From NCBI GenBank assembly GCA_036394995.1, contig DASWED010000083.1, positions 1-55,434 on the forward strand: DNA of 55,434 bases, read 5' to 3'. The notes beneath the pieces were generated by a model, which saw only the letters and a program-made list of their open reading frames with translations, was not told the DNA's origin and ran no database searches. The DNA comes from DASWED01 sp036394995 (GTDB lineage Bacteria; Actinomycetota; UBA4738; JACQTL01). A program made the position numbers and the translations under genes. Position 1 is the first letter of the stretch, and each line of letters starts with the position of its first letter. This document shows positions 33,349-41,617 of this stretch, one piece after another.

Positions 33349-33846
33349 ATGACGGACGACGAACGGGCCGAGGAGCAGGCGTCCACCGCGGAGGTGGACC
33401 CTGAGGTGGAGGCCACCGGGGAGGCCCCCGGGGTTCCCGCCGAGCAACGGGGAGCCGCCGACGAGGACCGCACCCCCGAGCCCCAGCCGTTGGGGGAGCG
33501 CCACGGCGGCGTGGGGTCCGCCGCGGCCGGCGGGGTCCTGGAGTCCCCGGGGGGCCCGGGCACCATCTCGCAGCAGGACGAGGAGGAGGAGGAGCGGGAG
33601 ACCACCCTGGTCCAGCAGCTCGCCCAGGAAGAGACGATCGGTGAGATCTCCCCGGAGATGGGCGAGAAGGAGGCCGACCCGGAGGCCGGAGGACGCCGGT
33701 TCGACGAGCTGGTGGCGAAGCGTCAGAGGGCGGGGCTCACCGACGCCGAAGCCGACGAGCTGGGCCGCCTCATGGCCGAGCGCGAGGGCCGGGAGTGGAC
33801 AAGCACCCGCTCCGTGAAGGCCGAGTTCCAGCCCGACACCGCCTAG
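33349..33846 (+). CDS. acidic, probably disordered protein of unknown function
   Basis: A 165-residue protein rich in Glu, Asp, Gly and Pro, with a DEEEEERETT run near residue 77. Only the last ~50 residues look structured (RFDELVAKRQRAGLTDAEADELG, then RLMAEREGREW), a likely helical hairpin. I do not recognise a family. GAGAGAG precedes the ATG as a weak ribosome site and a TAGCCT box lies at about 33308. It directly precedes rel. Confidence 0.6.
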   Translation: MTDDERAEEQASTAEVDPEVEATGEAPGVPAEQRGAADEDRTPEPQPLGERHGGVGSAAAGGVLESPGGPGTISQQDEEEEERETTLVQQLAQEETIGEISPEMGEKEADPEAGGRRFDELVAKRQRAGLTDAEADELGRLMAEREGREWTSTRSVKAEFQPDTA

Positions 33847-33887
33847 TCCGCCCAACCGCGGATCCGCTTCTGTCTTGCGACCGTCGT

Positions 33888-33893
33888 TACACT
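33888..33893 (+). promoter_or_regulatory. -10 box TACACT of rel
   Basis: TACACT lies 16 bases before GTG 33910. The short leader contains GAGGAGG. Confidence 0.55.
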
Positions 33894-33909
33894 TGCTCGA
33901 GGAGGTCGC

Positions 33910-36156
33910 GTGCAACACCAGGAGCAGATCGGGGCCGAGCGCAAGGGTGGCCTCCTGTCGCGCCTGCTCCCCGGCGATTCCGGCCCGGCCGAGGGCCTGG
34001 AGGCCCTGATTCGCCGGATCAAGAGCGAGAGCCCCCGGGCGGACATCAAGGAGATCCAGCGGGCCTACGCGTTCGCCGAGGTCTCCCACCGCGGGCAGAA
34101 GCGCATCTCCGGCGAGGACTTCATCGGTCACCCCCTGGGTGTGGCCACGATCCTGGCCGACCTGGGGATGGACACCGTCACGCTGGAGGCCGCCCTGCTC
34201 CACGACGTGGTCGAGGACACCGACCTCACCCTCGAGGACATCCAGAATGAGTTCGGCCCGCAGGTCGGCGAGATCGTCGACGGCCTGACCAAGCTGGAAC
34301 GGATCACCTTCAGGTCCAAGGAGGCCGAACAGGCCGAGAACGTCCGGAAGATGTTCGTGGCCATGGCCAAGGACATCCGGGTCCTGCTGATCAAGCTGGC
34401 CGACCGGCTCCACAACATGCGCACGCTGGGGTCGCTGCCGGAGCCGAAGCAGCGGGCCAAGGCCACGGAGACCCTCGAGATCTACGCCCCCCTGGCCCAC
34501 CGCCTGGGCGTGCACCGGATCATGTGGGAGCTCGAGGACCTCTCGTTCGCCACGCTGCACCCCAAGACGTTCACCGAGATCGCGTCGCTCGTGGAGAAAC
34601 GCAGCGGCGAGCGCCAGGAGTACCTGGAGGGGGTGATCGCCGAGGTCCGGGGGAAGCTCCGCGAGATGAAGCTGAAGGCCGACATCGACGGCCGTCCGAA
34701 GCACCTGTACAGCGTCTACGAGAAGATGGTCCTGCGGGGCAAGGAGTTCAACGAGATCTACGACCTGGTGGGCATCCGGGTCCTGGTGGACTCCGTGCGC
34801 GACTGCTACGCGGCGCTGGGCGCGATCCACTCGCTGTGGAAGCCGGTCCCGGCCCGGTTCAAGGACTACATCGCGATGCCCAAGTTCAACATGTACCAGT
34901 CGCTGCACACCACGGTGGTGGGTCCCCAGGGCAAACCCCTGGAGATCCAGATCCGCACCCACCAGATGCACCGCGTGGCCGAGTACGGCATCGCCGCCCA
35001 CTGGCGTTACAAGGAGGGCGCGAAGGGCAAGAAGGGCGGCGAACAGGCCGAGCTGGCGTGGCTGGGCCGCGTGCTGGAGTGGCAGAAGGAGACCTCCGAC
35101 CCGCGCGAGCTCATGGAGGGCCTGAAGATCGACCTGTACGAGGGACAGGTCTTCGTGTTCACCCCCAAGGGCGACGTCATCGAGCTTCCCGCCGGGGCCA
35201 CGCCGATCGACTTCGCGTACGCCATCCACACCGACGTGGGCCACCGGTGCATCGGGGCCAAGGTCGGAGGCAAGCTGGTGCCGCTGGGCTACCGGCTCCA
35301 GACCGGCGACTCCGTGGAGGTGCTCACGTCCCGGGCCCAGGACGCCGGGCCGTCGCGGGACTGGCTGCAGATCGTCCAGACCCCCCGGGCCCGGACCAAG
35401 ATCCGGCAGTGGTTCTCCCGGGGACGGCGCGAGGACGCGCTGGAGCAGGGGAAGGACCTCCTCCAGCGGGCCATGCGCAAGCAGGGGGTGCCGTTCAAGC
35501 GCCTGGCCACCGAGGAGCTGCTCGCACGGGTCGCGGCGGACCTCAAGCTTCCCGACGTCCAGGCCATGTACGTGGCCATCGGCGAGGGGCACGTCTCCCC
35601 CCAGTCGGTGGTGGCCCGCCTCAGCCGGATCCTGGCCGACGAGGGTACGGACGAGGACGTCGAGGACGTCCCCCTGGCCCGTCCGGTCCGGATCAAGCGC
35701 GAGACCGACGGCGGCGTGCTGGTCTCGGGCTCCACCGACGTGTGGGTCCGGCTGGCCCGGTGCTGCATGCCGGTCCCGGGTGACGAGATCATCGGGTTCG
35801 TGTCCCGGGGCCAGGGCGTGAGCGTGCACCGCGCCGACTGTCCGAACGCCCGTGCGCTGGCGCGGGAGCCGGAGCGGCTGGTGGACGTGGCCTGGCGGGA
35901 GGGCCGGGCCACCTCGTTCGTGGTGGGCATCCAGGTGGAGGCCATCGACCGGCAGAAGCTCCTGGGCGACATCGCCACCGTCCTCGCCGAGCACCACGTG
36001 AACATCCTGTCGGCCACCTCCCAGGTGGGGAAGGACCGCATCTCCACCCAGCGGTTCACGTTCGAGCTCGCCGACATCACCCACTTGTCCCGCATCCTCT
36101 CCGCGGTGAAGGGCATCGAGAACGTGTTCGACGCCTACCGCGTCGTTCCCCGGTAG
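33910..36156 (+). CDS. rel: bifunctional (p)ppGpp synthetase/hydrolase Rel/SpoT
   Basis: A 748-residue RelA/SpoT protein that sets the alarmone level in the stringent response. The hydrolase HD site is intact (His60, His74, His98-Asp99, Glu102-Asp103 in HDVVEDTD). The synthetase domain carries R-F-K-D (316-319), the sign of a bifunctional enzyme, and MYQSLHTTVVGP. TGS (about 415-475), a Cys-containing zinc-finger-like region (CCMPVPGDEI) and a C-terminal ACT domain follow. GTG is preceded by GAGGAGG. As the only long RSH here it probably both makes and degrades (p)ppGpp. Confidence 0.97.
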   Translation: MQHQEQIGAERKGGLLSRLLPGDSGPAEGLEALIRRIKSESPRADIKEIQRAYAFAEVSHRGQKRISGEDFIGHPLGVATILADLGMDTVTLEAALLHDVVEDTDLTLEDIQNEFGPQVGEIVDGLTKLERITFRSKEAEQAENVRKMFVAMAKDIRVLLIKLADRLHNMRTLGSLPEPKQRAKATETLEIYAPLAHRLGVHRIMWELEDLSFATLHPKTFTEIASLVEKRSGERQEYLEGVIAEVRGKLREMKLKADIDGRPKHLYSVYEKMVLRGKEFNEIYDLVGIRVLVDSVRDCYAALGAIHSLWKPVPARFKDYIAMPKFNMYQSLHTTVVGPQGKPLEIQIRTHQMHRVAEYGIAAHWRYKEGAKGKKGGEQAELAWLGRVLEWQKETSDPRELMEGLKIDLYEGQVFVFTPKGDVIELPAGATPIDFAYAIHTDVGHRCIGAKVGGKLVPLGYRLQTGDSVEVLTSRAQDAGPSRDWLQIVQTPRARTKIRQWFSRGRREDALEQGKDLLQRAMRKQGVPFKRLATEELLARVAADLKLPDVQAMYVAIGEGHVSPQSVVARLSRILADEGTDEDVEDVPLARPVRIKRETDGGVLVSGSTDVWVRLARCCMPVPGDEIIGFVSRGQGVSVHRADCPNARALAREPERLVDVAWREGRATSFVVGIQVEAIDRQKLLGDIATVLAEHHVNILSATSQVGKDRISTQRFTFELADITHLSRILSAVKGIENVFDAYRVVPR

Positions 36157-36175
36157 GAACCCCCGGATCTCCGAC

Positions 36176-36204
36176 TTGACAGCCGGTCCGTCGCATGCTT
36201 TAGT
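36176..36204 (+). promoter_or_regulatory. promoter of the DUF1326 operon, TTGACA-17-TTTAGT
   Basis: A perfect -35 box TTGACA (36176-36181) and a -10-like TTTAGT (36199-36204) are separated by 17 bases. The -10 box overlaps the operator palindromes. Transcription should start near 36211, leaving a leader of about 118 bases. Confidence 0.75.
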
Positions 36205-36227
36205 CACGCGACTTAGTCACTTGACTA
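36202..36227. promoter_or_regulatory. tandem operator palindromes, likely TetR site
   Basis: AGTC-ACGC-GACT (36202-36213) is followed directly by TAGTCA-CT-TGACTA (36214-36227); TTAGTCAC occurs twice as a direct repeat. The sites cover the -10 box and start point. The only regulator in the operon is the TetR protein at 37743, so negative autoregulation is the simplest reading. Confidence 0.7.
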
Positions 36228-36328
36228 GGACAAGTCTGACCAAGACGGGAGGTGTGGACGGGAGGCGAGGGGAGGCTCGCGGCTGGCTCAAATGACTGGA
36301 GCCCGCGTTCGGACGGCGGAGGTGCGAG

Positions 36329-36934
36329 TTGGGCTACGAGATCGAGGGACGGTTGCTCGAGGCATGCACGTGCAACGTGTTGTGCCCGTGCTGGGTCGGG
36401 GAGGACCCCGACGGCGGGACCTGTGACGGGGTCCTGTGCTGGCACGTCGACCGCGGGGTGGTCGACGGGGTGGACGTGTCCGGACGGACGTTCACCATCC
36501 TCACGCACATCCCCGGCAACATCCTGGCCGGGAACTGGAAGGTCGTCTTGTACATCGACGACGATGCGTCGGCCGAACAGGAGGACGCCCTGATCCGGCT
36601 GTGGAGCGGGAAGCTCGGCGGCCCGGTCGCGGACCTCGCTGGGCTGGTCGGTGAGGTCATGGCCGTCGAACGGGCCCCCGTGAACTTCGATGTGGTCGGC
36701 GGCAAGGGCGTGCTGAAGGTCGGCGAGGCCATCGAGGCCGAGCTCTCGCCCTTCACCGGCGCCACCGGCCAGTCGACCACGCTCCACGACACGGTGTTCA
36801 CGACGATCCCCGGATCGCCGGCCTACCCGGGCAAGGCCGCCGTGTACCGGGTCCAGGTCCCCGAGCACGGGTTCAGCATCGACCTGCGGGACCACAACTC
36901 GGTGCAGGGAAGCTTCCGGTTCGAGGCGGCATGA
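36329..36934 (+). CDS. DUF1326 family Cys-rich protein
   Basis: A 201-residue soluble protein. The N-terminal EACTCNVLCPCW motif (Cys13, Cys15, Cys19, Cys21), followed by Cys32 and Cys37, is the DUF1326 hallmark and looks metal- or cofactor-binding. The rest is beta-rich. The start is TTG, fixed by GGAGG six bases upstream. DUF1326 and DUF2182 genes are often neighbours, as here (4-base overlap), suggesting one complex. The function has not been established as far as I know. Confidence 0.88.
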   Translation: MGYEIEGRLLEACTCNVLCPCWVGEDPDGGTCDGVLCWHVDRGVVDGVDVSGRTFTILTHIPGNILAGNWKVVLYIDDDASAEQEDALIRLWSGKLGGPVADLAGLVGEVMAVERAPVNFDVVGGKGVLKVGEAIEAELSPFTGATGQSTTLHDTVFTTIPGSPAYPGKAAVYRVQVPEHGFSIDLRDHNSVQGSFRFEAA

Positions 36935-37746
36935 GCGAGGCGACGGCGCCCGAGCCCGCGCGCGGGCACGACCACGCGCTCGAGCGCAGGATCCTGGACG
37001 AACGGGGGCCGCTCATCGCGGCCCTCGTCGCCCTCAGCGTCCTGGCCTGGGTGACGCTGTGGTTCTGGAGCCGCTCGCCGTACGCCGGGTTCCTCGACCA
37101 CCAGGTGCTGGAGCACACCGCCCTCCTGAGTGCGCTGTCCGCGTTGTTCGTCCTGGGCTGGGTCCTGATGACGGTGGCGATGATGCTCCCGACGAGCCTC
37201 CCGCTCGTGGCCCTGTTCCATTCGATGACCCGGAATCGCGCCGACCACGGGGTGCTGGTGGCGCTCCTGATCGCGGGCTACCTCGGGGTCTGGACGGCGT
37301 TCGGGGTGGTCATCCACCAGGGCGATTGGTTCCTGCATCGGATCGTCCATGCGGTCCCATGGCTGCACGCGCACCCGTGGATCGTGGGCGCCGCGATCTT
37401 CGCGACCGCCGGCGCGTTCCAGTTCAGCCGGATGAAGTACCGGTGCCTGGACCAGTGCCGCTCGCCGTACAGCTTCATCGCGGGGCACTGGCGGGGAGGC
37501 AACGAGCGGTGGCAGGCCCTCCGGCTGGGCGTCCACCACGGCCTGTTCTGCCTCGGGTGCTGCTGGGCGCTCATGCTCTTGATGTTCGCGCTCGGTGCGG
37601 GGAACATCGGCTGGATGCTGGCGATCGGCGTGGTCATGGCGGTCGAGAAGAACGTGTCGTGGGGACGACGCATCGGGCGTCCGCTCGGGGCGGTCCTGCT
37701 GGTGACCTCCGTGGCCGTGGCCGCGAGCGGGGTGCCGCTCTCGTGA
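36931..37746 (+). CDS. DUF2182 integral membrane protein
   Basis: A 271-residue predicted metal-binding membrane protein. About seven hydrophobic spans are visible, for example ALVALSVLAWVTLWFW and MTVAMMLPTSLPLVALFHSM; MMLPTSLPL is a family landmark. Cys pairs occur in RCLDQCRSPYSFI and FCLGCCWALM. It overlaps DUF1326 and the TetR gene by 4 bases each, so the three proteins are translated together. The substrate or metal is unknown. Confidence 0.88.
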   Translation: MSEATAPEPARGHDHALERRILDERGPLIAALVALSVLAWVTLWFWSRSPYAGFLDHQVLEHTALLSALSALFVLGWVLMTVAMMLPTSLPLVALFHSMTRNRADHGVLVALLIAGYLGVWTAFGVVIHQGDWFLHRIVHAVPWLHAHPWIVGAAIFATAGAFQFSRMKYRCLDQCRSPYSFIAGHWRGGNERWQALRLGVHHGLFCLGCCWALMLLMFALGAGNIGWMLAIGVVMAVEKNVSWGRRIGRPLGAVLLVTSVAVAASGVPLS

Positions 37747-38360
37747 GCCGCCGCGCGGCGGCGCCCGAGGCCACTCCGCGGGCCGATCCGAGGCAGGCGC
37801 TCCTGGACGCGGCGGAGCGCCTGCTGGTGGAGGTGGGATACGCCGGCATCACCACGAGGGGCCTGGCGGCGGAGGCGGGCGTGAACCACGGGCTCGTCCA
37901 CTACTACTTCGGCTCGATGGAGAACCTGTTCGCGGAGACGCTCGAGCGATACACGGTGCGGCTGGTCGAGCGTCAGCGGGCGCTGTACGGGGCGGACGTC
38001 CCCTTCATCGACAAGTGGCGGACCGCGATGTGGTACCTGGACCAGGACCTGGGCTCCGGGTACCAGAAGGTGTGGCTGGAGCTGCAGGCGATGGCCTGGA
38101 ACCGGCCCGAGCTGCGGTCCCGGGTGGCGGCGGTGAACCGGGAATGGCGCGCCGTCCTCACCGAGGCCTTCGGGCGAGCCATGCAGGAGTACGGGATGGA
38201 TGGAGCGACGTTCGGCGTGGACGCCATCGTCTCCCTGGTCATGACGTTCAACCAGGGCCTCATCCTGGAGCGCCACTCGGGGATCTTCGACGGACACCAA
38301 GAGCTCCTGGCCGCCATCGACCTGTGGCTGCAGGGGCTGGACGAGGGGCGCCGGTCATGA
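37743..38360 (+). CDS. TetR/AcrR-family transcriptional regulator
   Basis: A 205-residue regulator. The N-terminal helix-turn-helix spans about residues 15-60 (ALLDAAERLLVEVGYAG, then TTRGLAAEAGVNHGLVHYYF). The C-terminal ligand domain is variable, with the usual VSLVMTFNQGLILERH helix. It lies third in its own operon and probably represses it through the palindromes at 36202-36227. GTG overlaps the DUF2182 stop by 4 bases. The ligand is unknown; a product of the fused downstream enzyme is one possibility. Confidence 0.9.
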   Translation: MSRRAAAPEATPRADPRQALLDAAERLLVEVGYAGITTRGLAAEAGVNHGLVHYYFGSMENLFAETLERYTVRLVERQRALYGADVPFIDKWRTAMWYLDQDLGSGYQKVWLELQAMAWNRPELRSRVAAVNREWRAVLTEAFGRAMQEYGMDGATFGVDAIVSLVMTFNQGLILERHSGIFDGHQELLAAIDLWLQGLDEGRRS

Positions 38361-40468
38361 GGGCCCGGTACCCCGACACGGACGGCTACGTCGAGCGAGA
38401 CGGCGTGAAGGTCTTCTACGAGGTGTTCGGGGAGGGCGAGCCGACGGTGCTGCTGCTTCCGACCTGGTCGATCGTGCACTCCCGCCAGTGGAAGATGCAG
38501 GTCCCGTACCTGGCCCGCCACTTCCGCGTGGTGACGTTCGACGGCCGGGGCAACGGACGGTCTGACCGGCCCGGGAGTGCTGAGGACTACTCGGTGGACG
38601 AATTCGCGGCCGACGCACTCGCCGTCATGGACGCCACCGGCACCGAGCGCGCGGTGGTCGTGGGGTTCTCCATGGGGGCACAGCGGGCGCTGCAGATGGC
38701 AGCCCGCCATCCCGAGCGCGTGATCGGGGCGGCGTTCATCGGCCCCGCCGTCCCACTCAACGAGATGCTCCCGGAGCGGCAGATCGTGGCGCGGTTCGAC
38801 GAGGTCCTCCCCACCGACAAGGGCTGGGCGAAGTACAACCGGCACTTCTGGCTCCGCGACTACCCGGCGTTCGTGGAGTTCTTCATGTCCCGGATGTTCA
38901 CGGAGCCCCATTCGACCAAGCCGATCGAGGACGCGGTGGGGTGGGGGCTCGAGACCACGGCCGAGACCCTGATCCTCACGGCCGAGGCCCCCGGCCTGGA
39001 CGAGGCGGAGACCCGGACCCTCGCGGCGGACGTCCGCTGCCCCTGTCTGATCATCCACGGGGAACACGACGCCATCCAGTCCTTCGGCCGAGGGGCCGGG
39101 CTGGCGGAGGCGCTGGGCGACCGGGCCACCCTGGTGTCGCTCGAGGGCTCCGGGCATACCCCCCATCTCCGGGATCCGGTGAAGGTGAACCTGCTCCTGC
39201 GCGAGTTCATCGACCGGGTCCACCCGCCGGGGGAACGACGCCGGTGGACCCGGGGGAAGTTCCGGCCGAAGCGGGCCCTGTTCATCTCATCGCCCATCGG
39301 GCTGGGACACGCCCGGCGGGACGTCGCCATCGCCGACGAGCTGCGACGGATCCACCCTGACCTCGAGATCGACTGGCTGGCTCAGCACCCGGTCACCGAG
39401 GTCCTGTCGGAGCGGGGCGAGCGGATCCACCCGGCCAGCGCCATGCTTGCCAACGAGTCCCGGCACATCGAGAGCGAGTCCGCGGAGCACGATCTCCACT
39501 GCTTCCAGGCGTGGCGCAGGATGGACGAGATCCTGCTGGCCAACTTCATGCTGTTCCACGACGTCGTCCGGGAGAGCGACCACGACCTGTGGATCGGGGA
39601 CGAGGCCTGGGAGCTCGACTACTACCTCCACGAGAACCCCGAGCAGAAGCGGGCCGCCTACGTGTGGCTGACGGACTTCGTCGGCTGGCTGCCCATGCCC
39701 GACGGGGGCGAACGCGAGGCCTTCCTCACCGCGGACTACAACGCGGAGATGATCGAGCACATCGCCCGGTTCCCGCGGGTCCGGGACCGCGCGGTGTTCG
39801 TGGGCGCGCCCGAGGACATCGTGCCCGACGCGTTCGGCCCGGGCCTCCCGCCGATTCGCGAATGGACCGAGGAGCACTACGACTTCTCCGGCGACTACAT
39901 CACCGGGTTCGATCCCGCGGAGTTCGCCGACAGGGCGCGGATCCGGGAGGAGCTCGGATACGGGGCCGACGAGAAATTGTGCGTGGTGACGGTGGGGGGA
40001 TCGGCCGTCGGCGGGCCCCTCCTGCGGCGGGTCATCGCGTCGTTCCCGGAGGCCAGGCGACGGGTGCCGGACCTCCGGATGGTGGTGGTGGCGGGACCGC
40101 GCATCGATCCGGCCGAGCTGCCGCGGCACGACGGCCTCGACATCCGGGCCTACGTGCCGGAGCTGTACCGCCACCTCGCGGCGTGCGATCTCGCGGTGGT
40201 CCAGGGAGGGCTCACCACCACCATGGAGCTCACAGCGAACGGACGGCCGTTCCTGTACTTCCCGCTCCGCCACCACTTCGAGCAGAACTTCCACGTCCGG
40301 CACCGCCTGGAGCGCTACGGCGCGGGACGATGCATGGACTACGACGCGAGCGGACCCGACGCCATCGCGGACGCGATCGCCGACGAGATGGGGCGGGAGG
40401 TGTCCTTCGTCCCGGTCGATCCGGGAGCCGCGTCCCGAGCCGCCGCCAGGATCGCCGAGCTCCTGTAG
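38357..40468 (+). CDS. alpha/beta-hydrolase-glycosyltransferase fusion protein
   Basis: A 703-residue two-domain protein. Residues 1-297 form an alpha/beta hydrolase with GFSMG (nucleophile Ser105), a likely acid Asp238 in GEHD, and His267 in SGHTPHL, so the triad is complete. Residues ~305-703 form a GT1/MGT-like glycosyltransferase: SSPIGLGHARRD at the N-terminal lobe, and VVQGGLTTTMELTANGRP followed by FLYFPLRHHFEQN at the donor site. No stop, frameshift or ribosome site separates them. ATG overlaps the TetR stop by 4 bases. It suggests ester or epoxide cleavage coupled to glycosylation of one substrate; the substrate is unknown. Confidence 0.88.
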   Translation: MRARYPDTDGYVERDGVKVFYEVFGEGEPTVLLLPTWSIVHSRQWKMQVPYLARHFRVVTFDGRGNGRSDRPGSAEDYSVDEFAADALAVMDATGTERAVVVGFSMGAQRALQMAARHPERVIGAAFIGPAVPLNEMLPERQIVARFDEVLPTDKGWAKYNRHFWLRDYPAFVEFFMSRMFTEPHSTKPIEDAVGWGLETTAETLILTAEAPGLDEAETRTLAADVRCPCLIIHGEHDAIQSFGRGAGLAEALGDRATLVSLEGSGHTPHLRDPVKVNLLLREFIDRVHPPGERRRWTRGKFRPKRALFISSPIGLGHARRDVAIADELRRIHPDLEIDWLAQHPVTEVLSERGERIHPASAMLANESRHIESESAEHDLHCFQAWRRMDEILLANFMLFHDVVRESDHDLWIGDEAWELDYYLHENPEQKRAAYVWLTDFVGWLPMPDGGEREAFLTADYNAEMIEHIARFPRVRDRAVFVGAPEDIVPDAFGPGLPPIREWTEEHYDFSGDYITGFDPAEFADRARIREELGYGADEKLCVVTVGGSAVGGPLLRRVIASFPEARRRVPDLRMVVVAGPRIDPAELPRHDGLDIRAYVPELYRHLAACDLAVVQGGLTTTMELTANGRPFLYFPLRHHFEQNFHVRHRLERYGAGRCMDYDASGPDAIADAIADEMGREVSFVPVDPGAASRAAARIAELL

Positions 40469-40478
40469 CCCGCCCCCG

Positions 40479-40493
40479 GCGGCCGACGGCCGC
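40479..40493. terminator. short GC hairpin after the fusion gene
   Basis: GCGGCC-GAC-GGCCGC forms a 6-bp stem 11 bases after the operon's last stop. It lacks a T-run, so termination is only suggested. Confidence 0.3.
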
Positions 40494-40506
40494 GGCGAAT
40501 TCCCGC

Positions 40507-40512
40507 GATGAT
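40507..40512 (+). promoter_or_regulatory. -10-like GATGAT of dtd, leaderless
   Basis: GATGAT is followed by exactly 6 bases and GTG 40519, the same spacing as at thrS, lemA and ruvC. Confidence 0.45.
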
Positions 40513-40518
40513 CCGTCC

Positions 40519-40986
40519 GTGAGGGTGGTGCTGCAACGCGTGTCGCGGGCGGCCGTTCGGGTCCGCGGAGAGGCGGTGGGGGAGATCGCCCGGGGATTCC
40601 TGCTCCTGGTCGGGGTCGGTTCCGAGGATCCGCCCGGCGAGGAGCGGCGGCTGGCCGAGAAGATCGTCCACCTCCGGGTGTTCGAGGACGACGACGGGAA
40701 GATGAACCGGTCGCTGGATGAGGTGGCGGGCAGCGTCCTGGTGGTGCCGCAGTTCACCCTCTACGGCGACGTCCGGAAGGGCCGGCGTCCCTCGTGGATC
40801 GGCGCGGCTCCGCCAGAGGTGGCGAGCGAACGTGTGGAGTCCCTGTGCCGCGAGCTGGAGTCGTTCGGCGCGCCCGTGGAACGAGGCGCCTTCCGCGAGC
40901 ACATGGAGGTGGAGCTGGTGAACGACGGCCCGGTCACGCTGATGATCGACGCCGCGGATCTGCCCGGAGGGAGGGTCGGACGGTGA
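40519..40986 (+). CDS. dtd: D-aminoacyl-tRNA deacylase
   Basis: A 155-residue proofreading enzyme that removes D-amino acids, and glycine from tRNA-Ala. The two active-site motifs are intact: VVPQFTLYGD (S/V-x-x-QFTL) and the cross-subunit NDGPVT with the Gly-Pro dipeptide. MRVVLQRVSRAAVRV is the standard opening and fixes the GTG start. It overlaps the NIPSNAP-like gene by 4 bases. Confidence 0.96.
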   Translation: MRVVLQRVSRAAVRVRGEAVGEIARGFLLLVGVGSEDPPGEERRLAEKIVHLRVFEDDDGKMNRSLDEVAGSVLVVPQFTLYGDVRKGRRPSWIGAAPPEVASERVESLCRELESFGAPVERGAFREHMEVELVNDGPVTLMIDAADLPGGRVGR

Positions 40987-41285
40987 CGAGATCGCAGCTG
41001 CGGATGTACACGGTGGTGGACGGCCGCCTGGAGGACTTCGTTCGTGAGTGGCGCGAGCACGTCGTCCCGCTCCGGCGGGCCCACGGGTTCGTCGTCGAGG
41101 GCGCCTGGACCGTCCCCGAGCGCGACGGCTTCGTGTGGATCATCTCCCACGACGGCGACTTCGAGGCGGCCGACGCCGCGTACTACGCGTCGCCGGAGCG
41201 GCGGGCACTGGATCCCGACCCCGCCAGCCTCCTGGGGGATACCGAGACCCGCATGATGGTCCCGATGGGCGTGCCCCCGGGATGA
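40983..41285 (+). CDS. NIPSNAP-like dimeric alpha/beta barrel protein
   Basis: A 100-residue protein resembling NIPSNAP domains: LRMYTVVDGRLEDFVREW, HVVPLRRAHGFVVEGAW and FVWIISHDGDFEAADAAYYASPERRAL. This ferredoxin-like fold often dimerises; its biochemical role is generally unknown. GTG 40983 overlaps the dtd stop by 4 bases, so the two are coupled, although a functional link is only inferred. Confidence 0.75.
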   Translation: MTRSQLRMYTVVDGRLEDFVREWREHVVPLRRAHGFVVEGAWTVPERDGFVWIISHDGDFEAADAAYYASPERRALDPDPASLLGDTETRMMVPMGVPPG

Positions 41286-41331
41286 CCCGGGAGCCCACAG
41301 CTGTTGCTTCTTGTTGCATCACACCGGACAG

Positions 41332-41337
41332 TAGTGT
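41332..41337 (+). promoter_or_regulatory. -10-like TAGTGT before the Cys-rich gene
   Basis: TAGTGT ends 12 bases before ATG 41350 in an AT-richer patch containing several TTG motifs. The predicted leader is about 5 bases. Confidence 0.35.
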
Positions 41338-41349
41338 CAAAATGGCTCG

Positions 41350-41571
41350 ATGTCGGCGGCCCCGACCTTCTCGAGGACCGACCCCGAGGGCCGGCTCCAC
41401 GATGCGGAGCTGACGCTGTGCGCCAGCTGCGGATGCGTCCAGTACCGGGCTCTCGACATGTCCGGGCTCGTCTGGGACGCGGGCCCGGAACCGGCCAGGG
41501 GCTGTGGCGACCGCTCCTGCTCGTGCCACACCGCTCCTCGGTACGGCGAGCGCCGCATCCCTGCCGACTAG
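41350..41571 (+). CDS. small Cys-rich protein, possible zinc binder
   Basis: A 73-residue protein with six Cys and an adjacent His in two clusters: LCASCGC (C24, C27, C29) and GCGDRSCSCH (C52, C57, C59, H60). The arrangement fits a small treble-clef or ribbon-like zinc site. I know no family for it. It is on the same strand as its neighbours, 64 bases after the NIPSNAP-like gene. A very short leader is predicted and no ribosome site is seen. Confidence 0.55.
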   Translation: MSAAPTFSRTDPEGRLHDAELTLCASCGCVQYRALDMSGLVWDAGPEPARGCGDRSCSCHTAPRYGERRIPAD

Positions 41572-41602
41572 AGGGACGCCGGAGCGCCCGGGAACCGCTC
41601 GC

Positions 41603-41608
41603 TACACT
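41603..41608 (+). promoter_or_regulatory. -10 box TACACT of the hydrolase-hisS-aspS operon
   Basis: TACACT ends 9 bases before ATG 41618. The transcript would run through hisS and aspS, which are joined by 1- and 4-base overlaps. Confidence 0.6.
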
Positions 41609-41617
41609 GGCTGCTCC

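Noticed and set aside
32743..36207. 1154-codon open frame antisense to rel
   Set aside because: It mirrors third-position GC bias of rel, with no recognisable motif or ribosome site.
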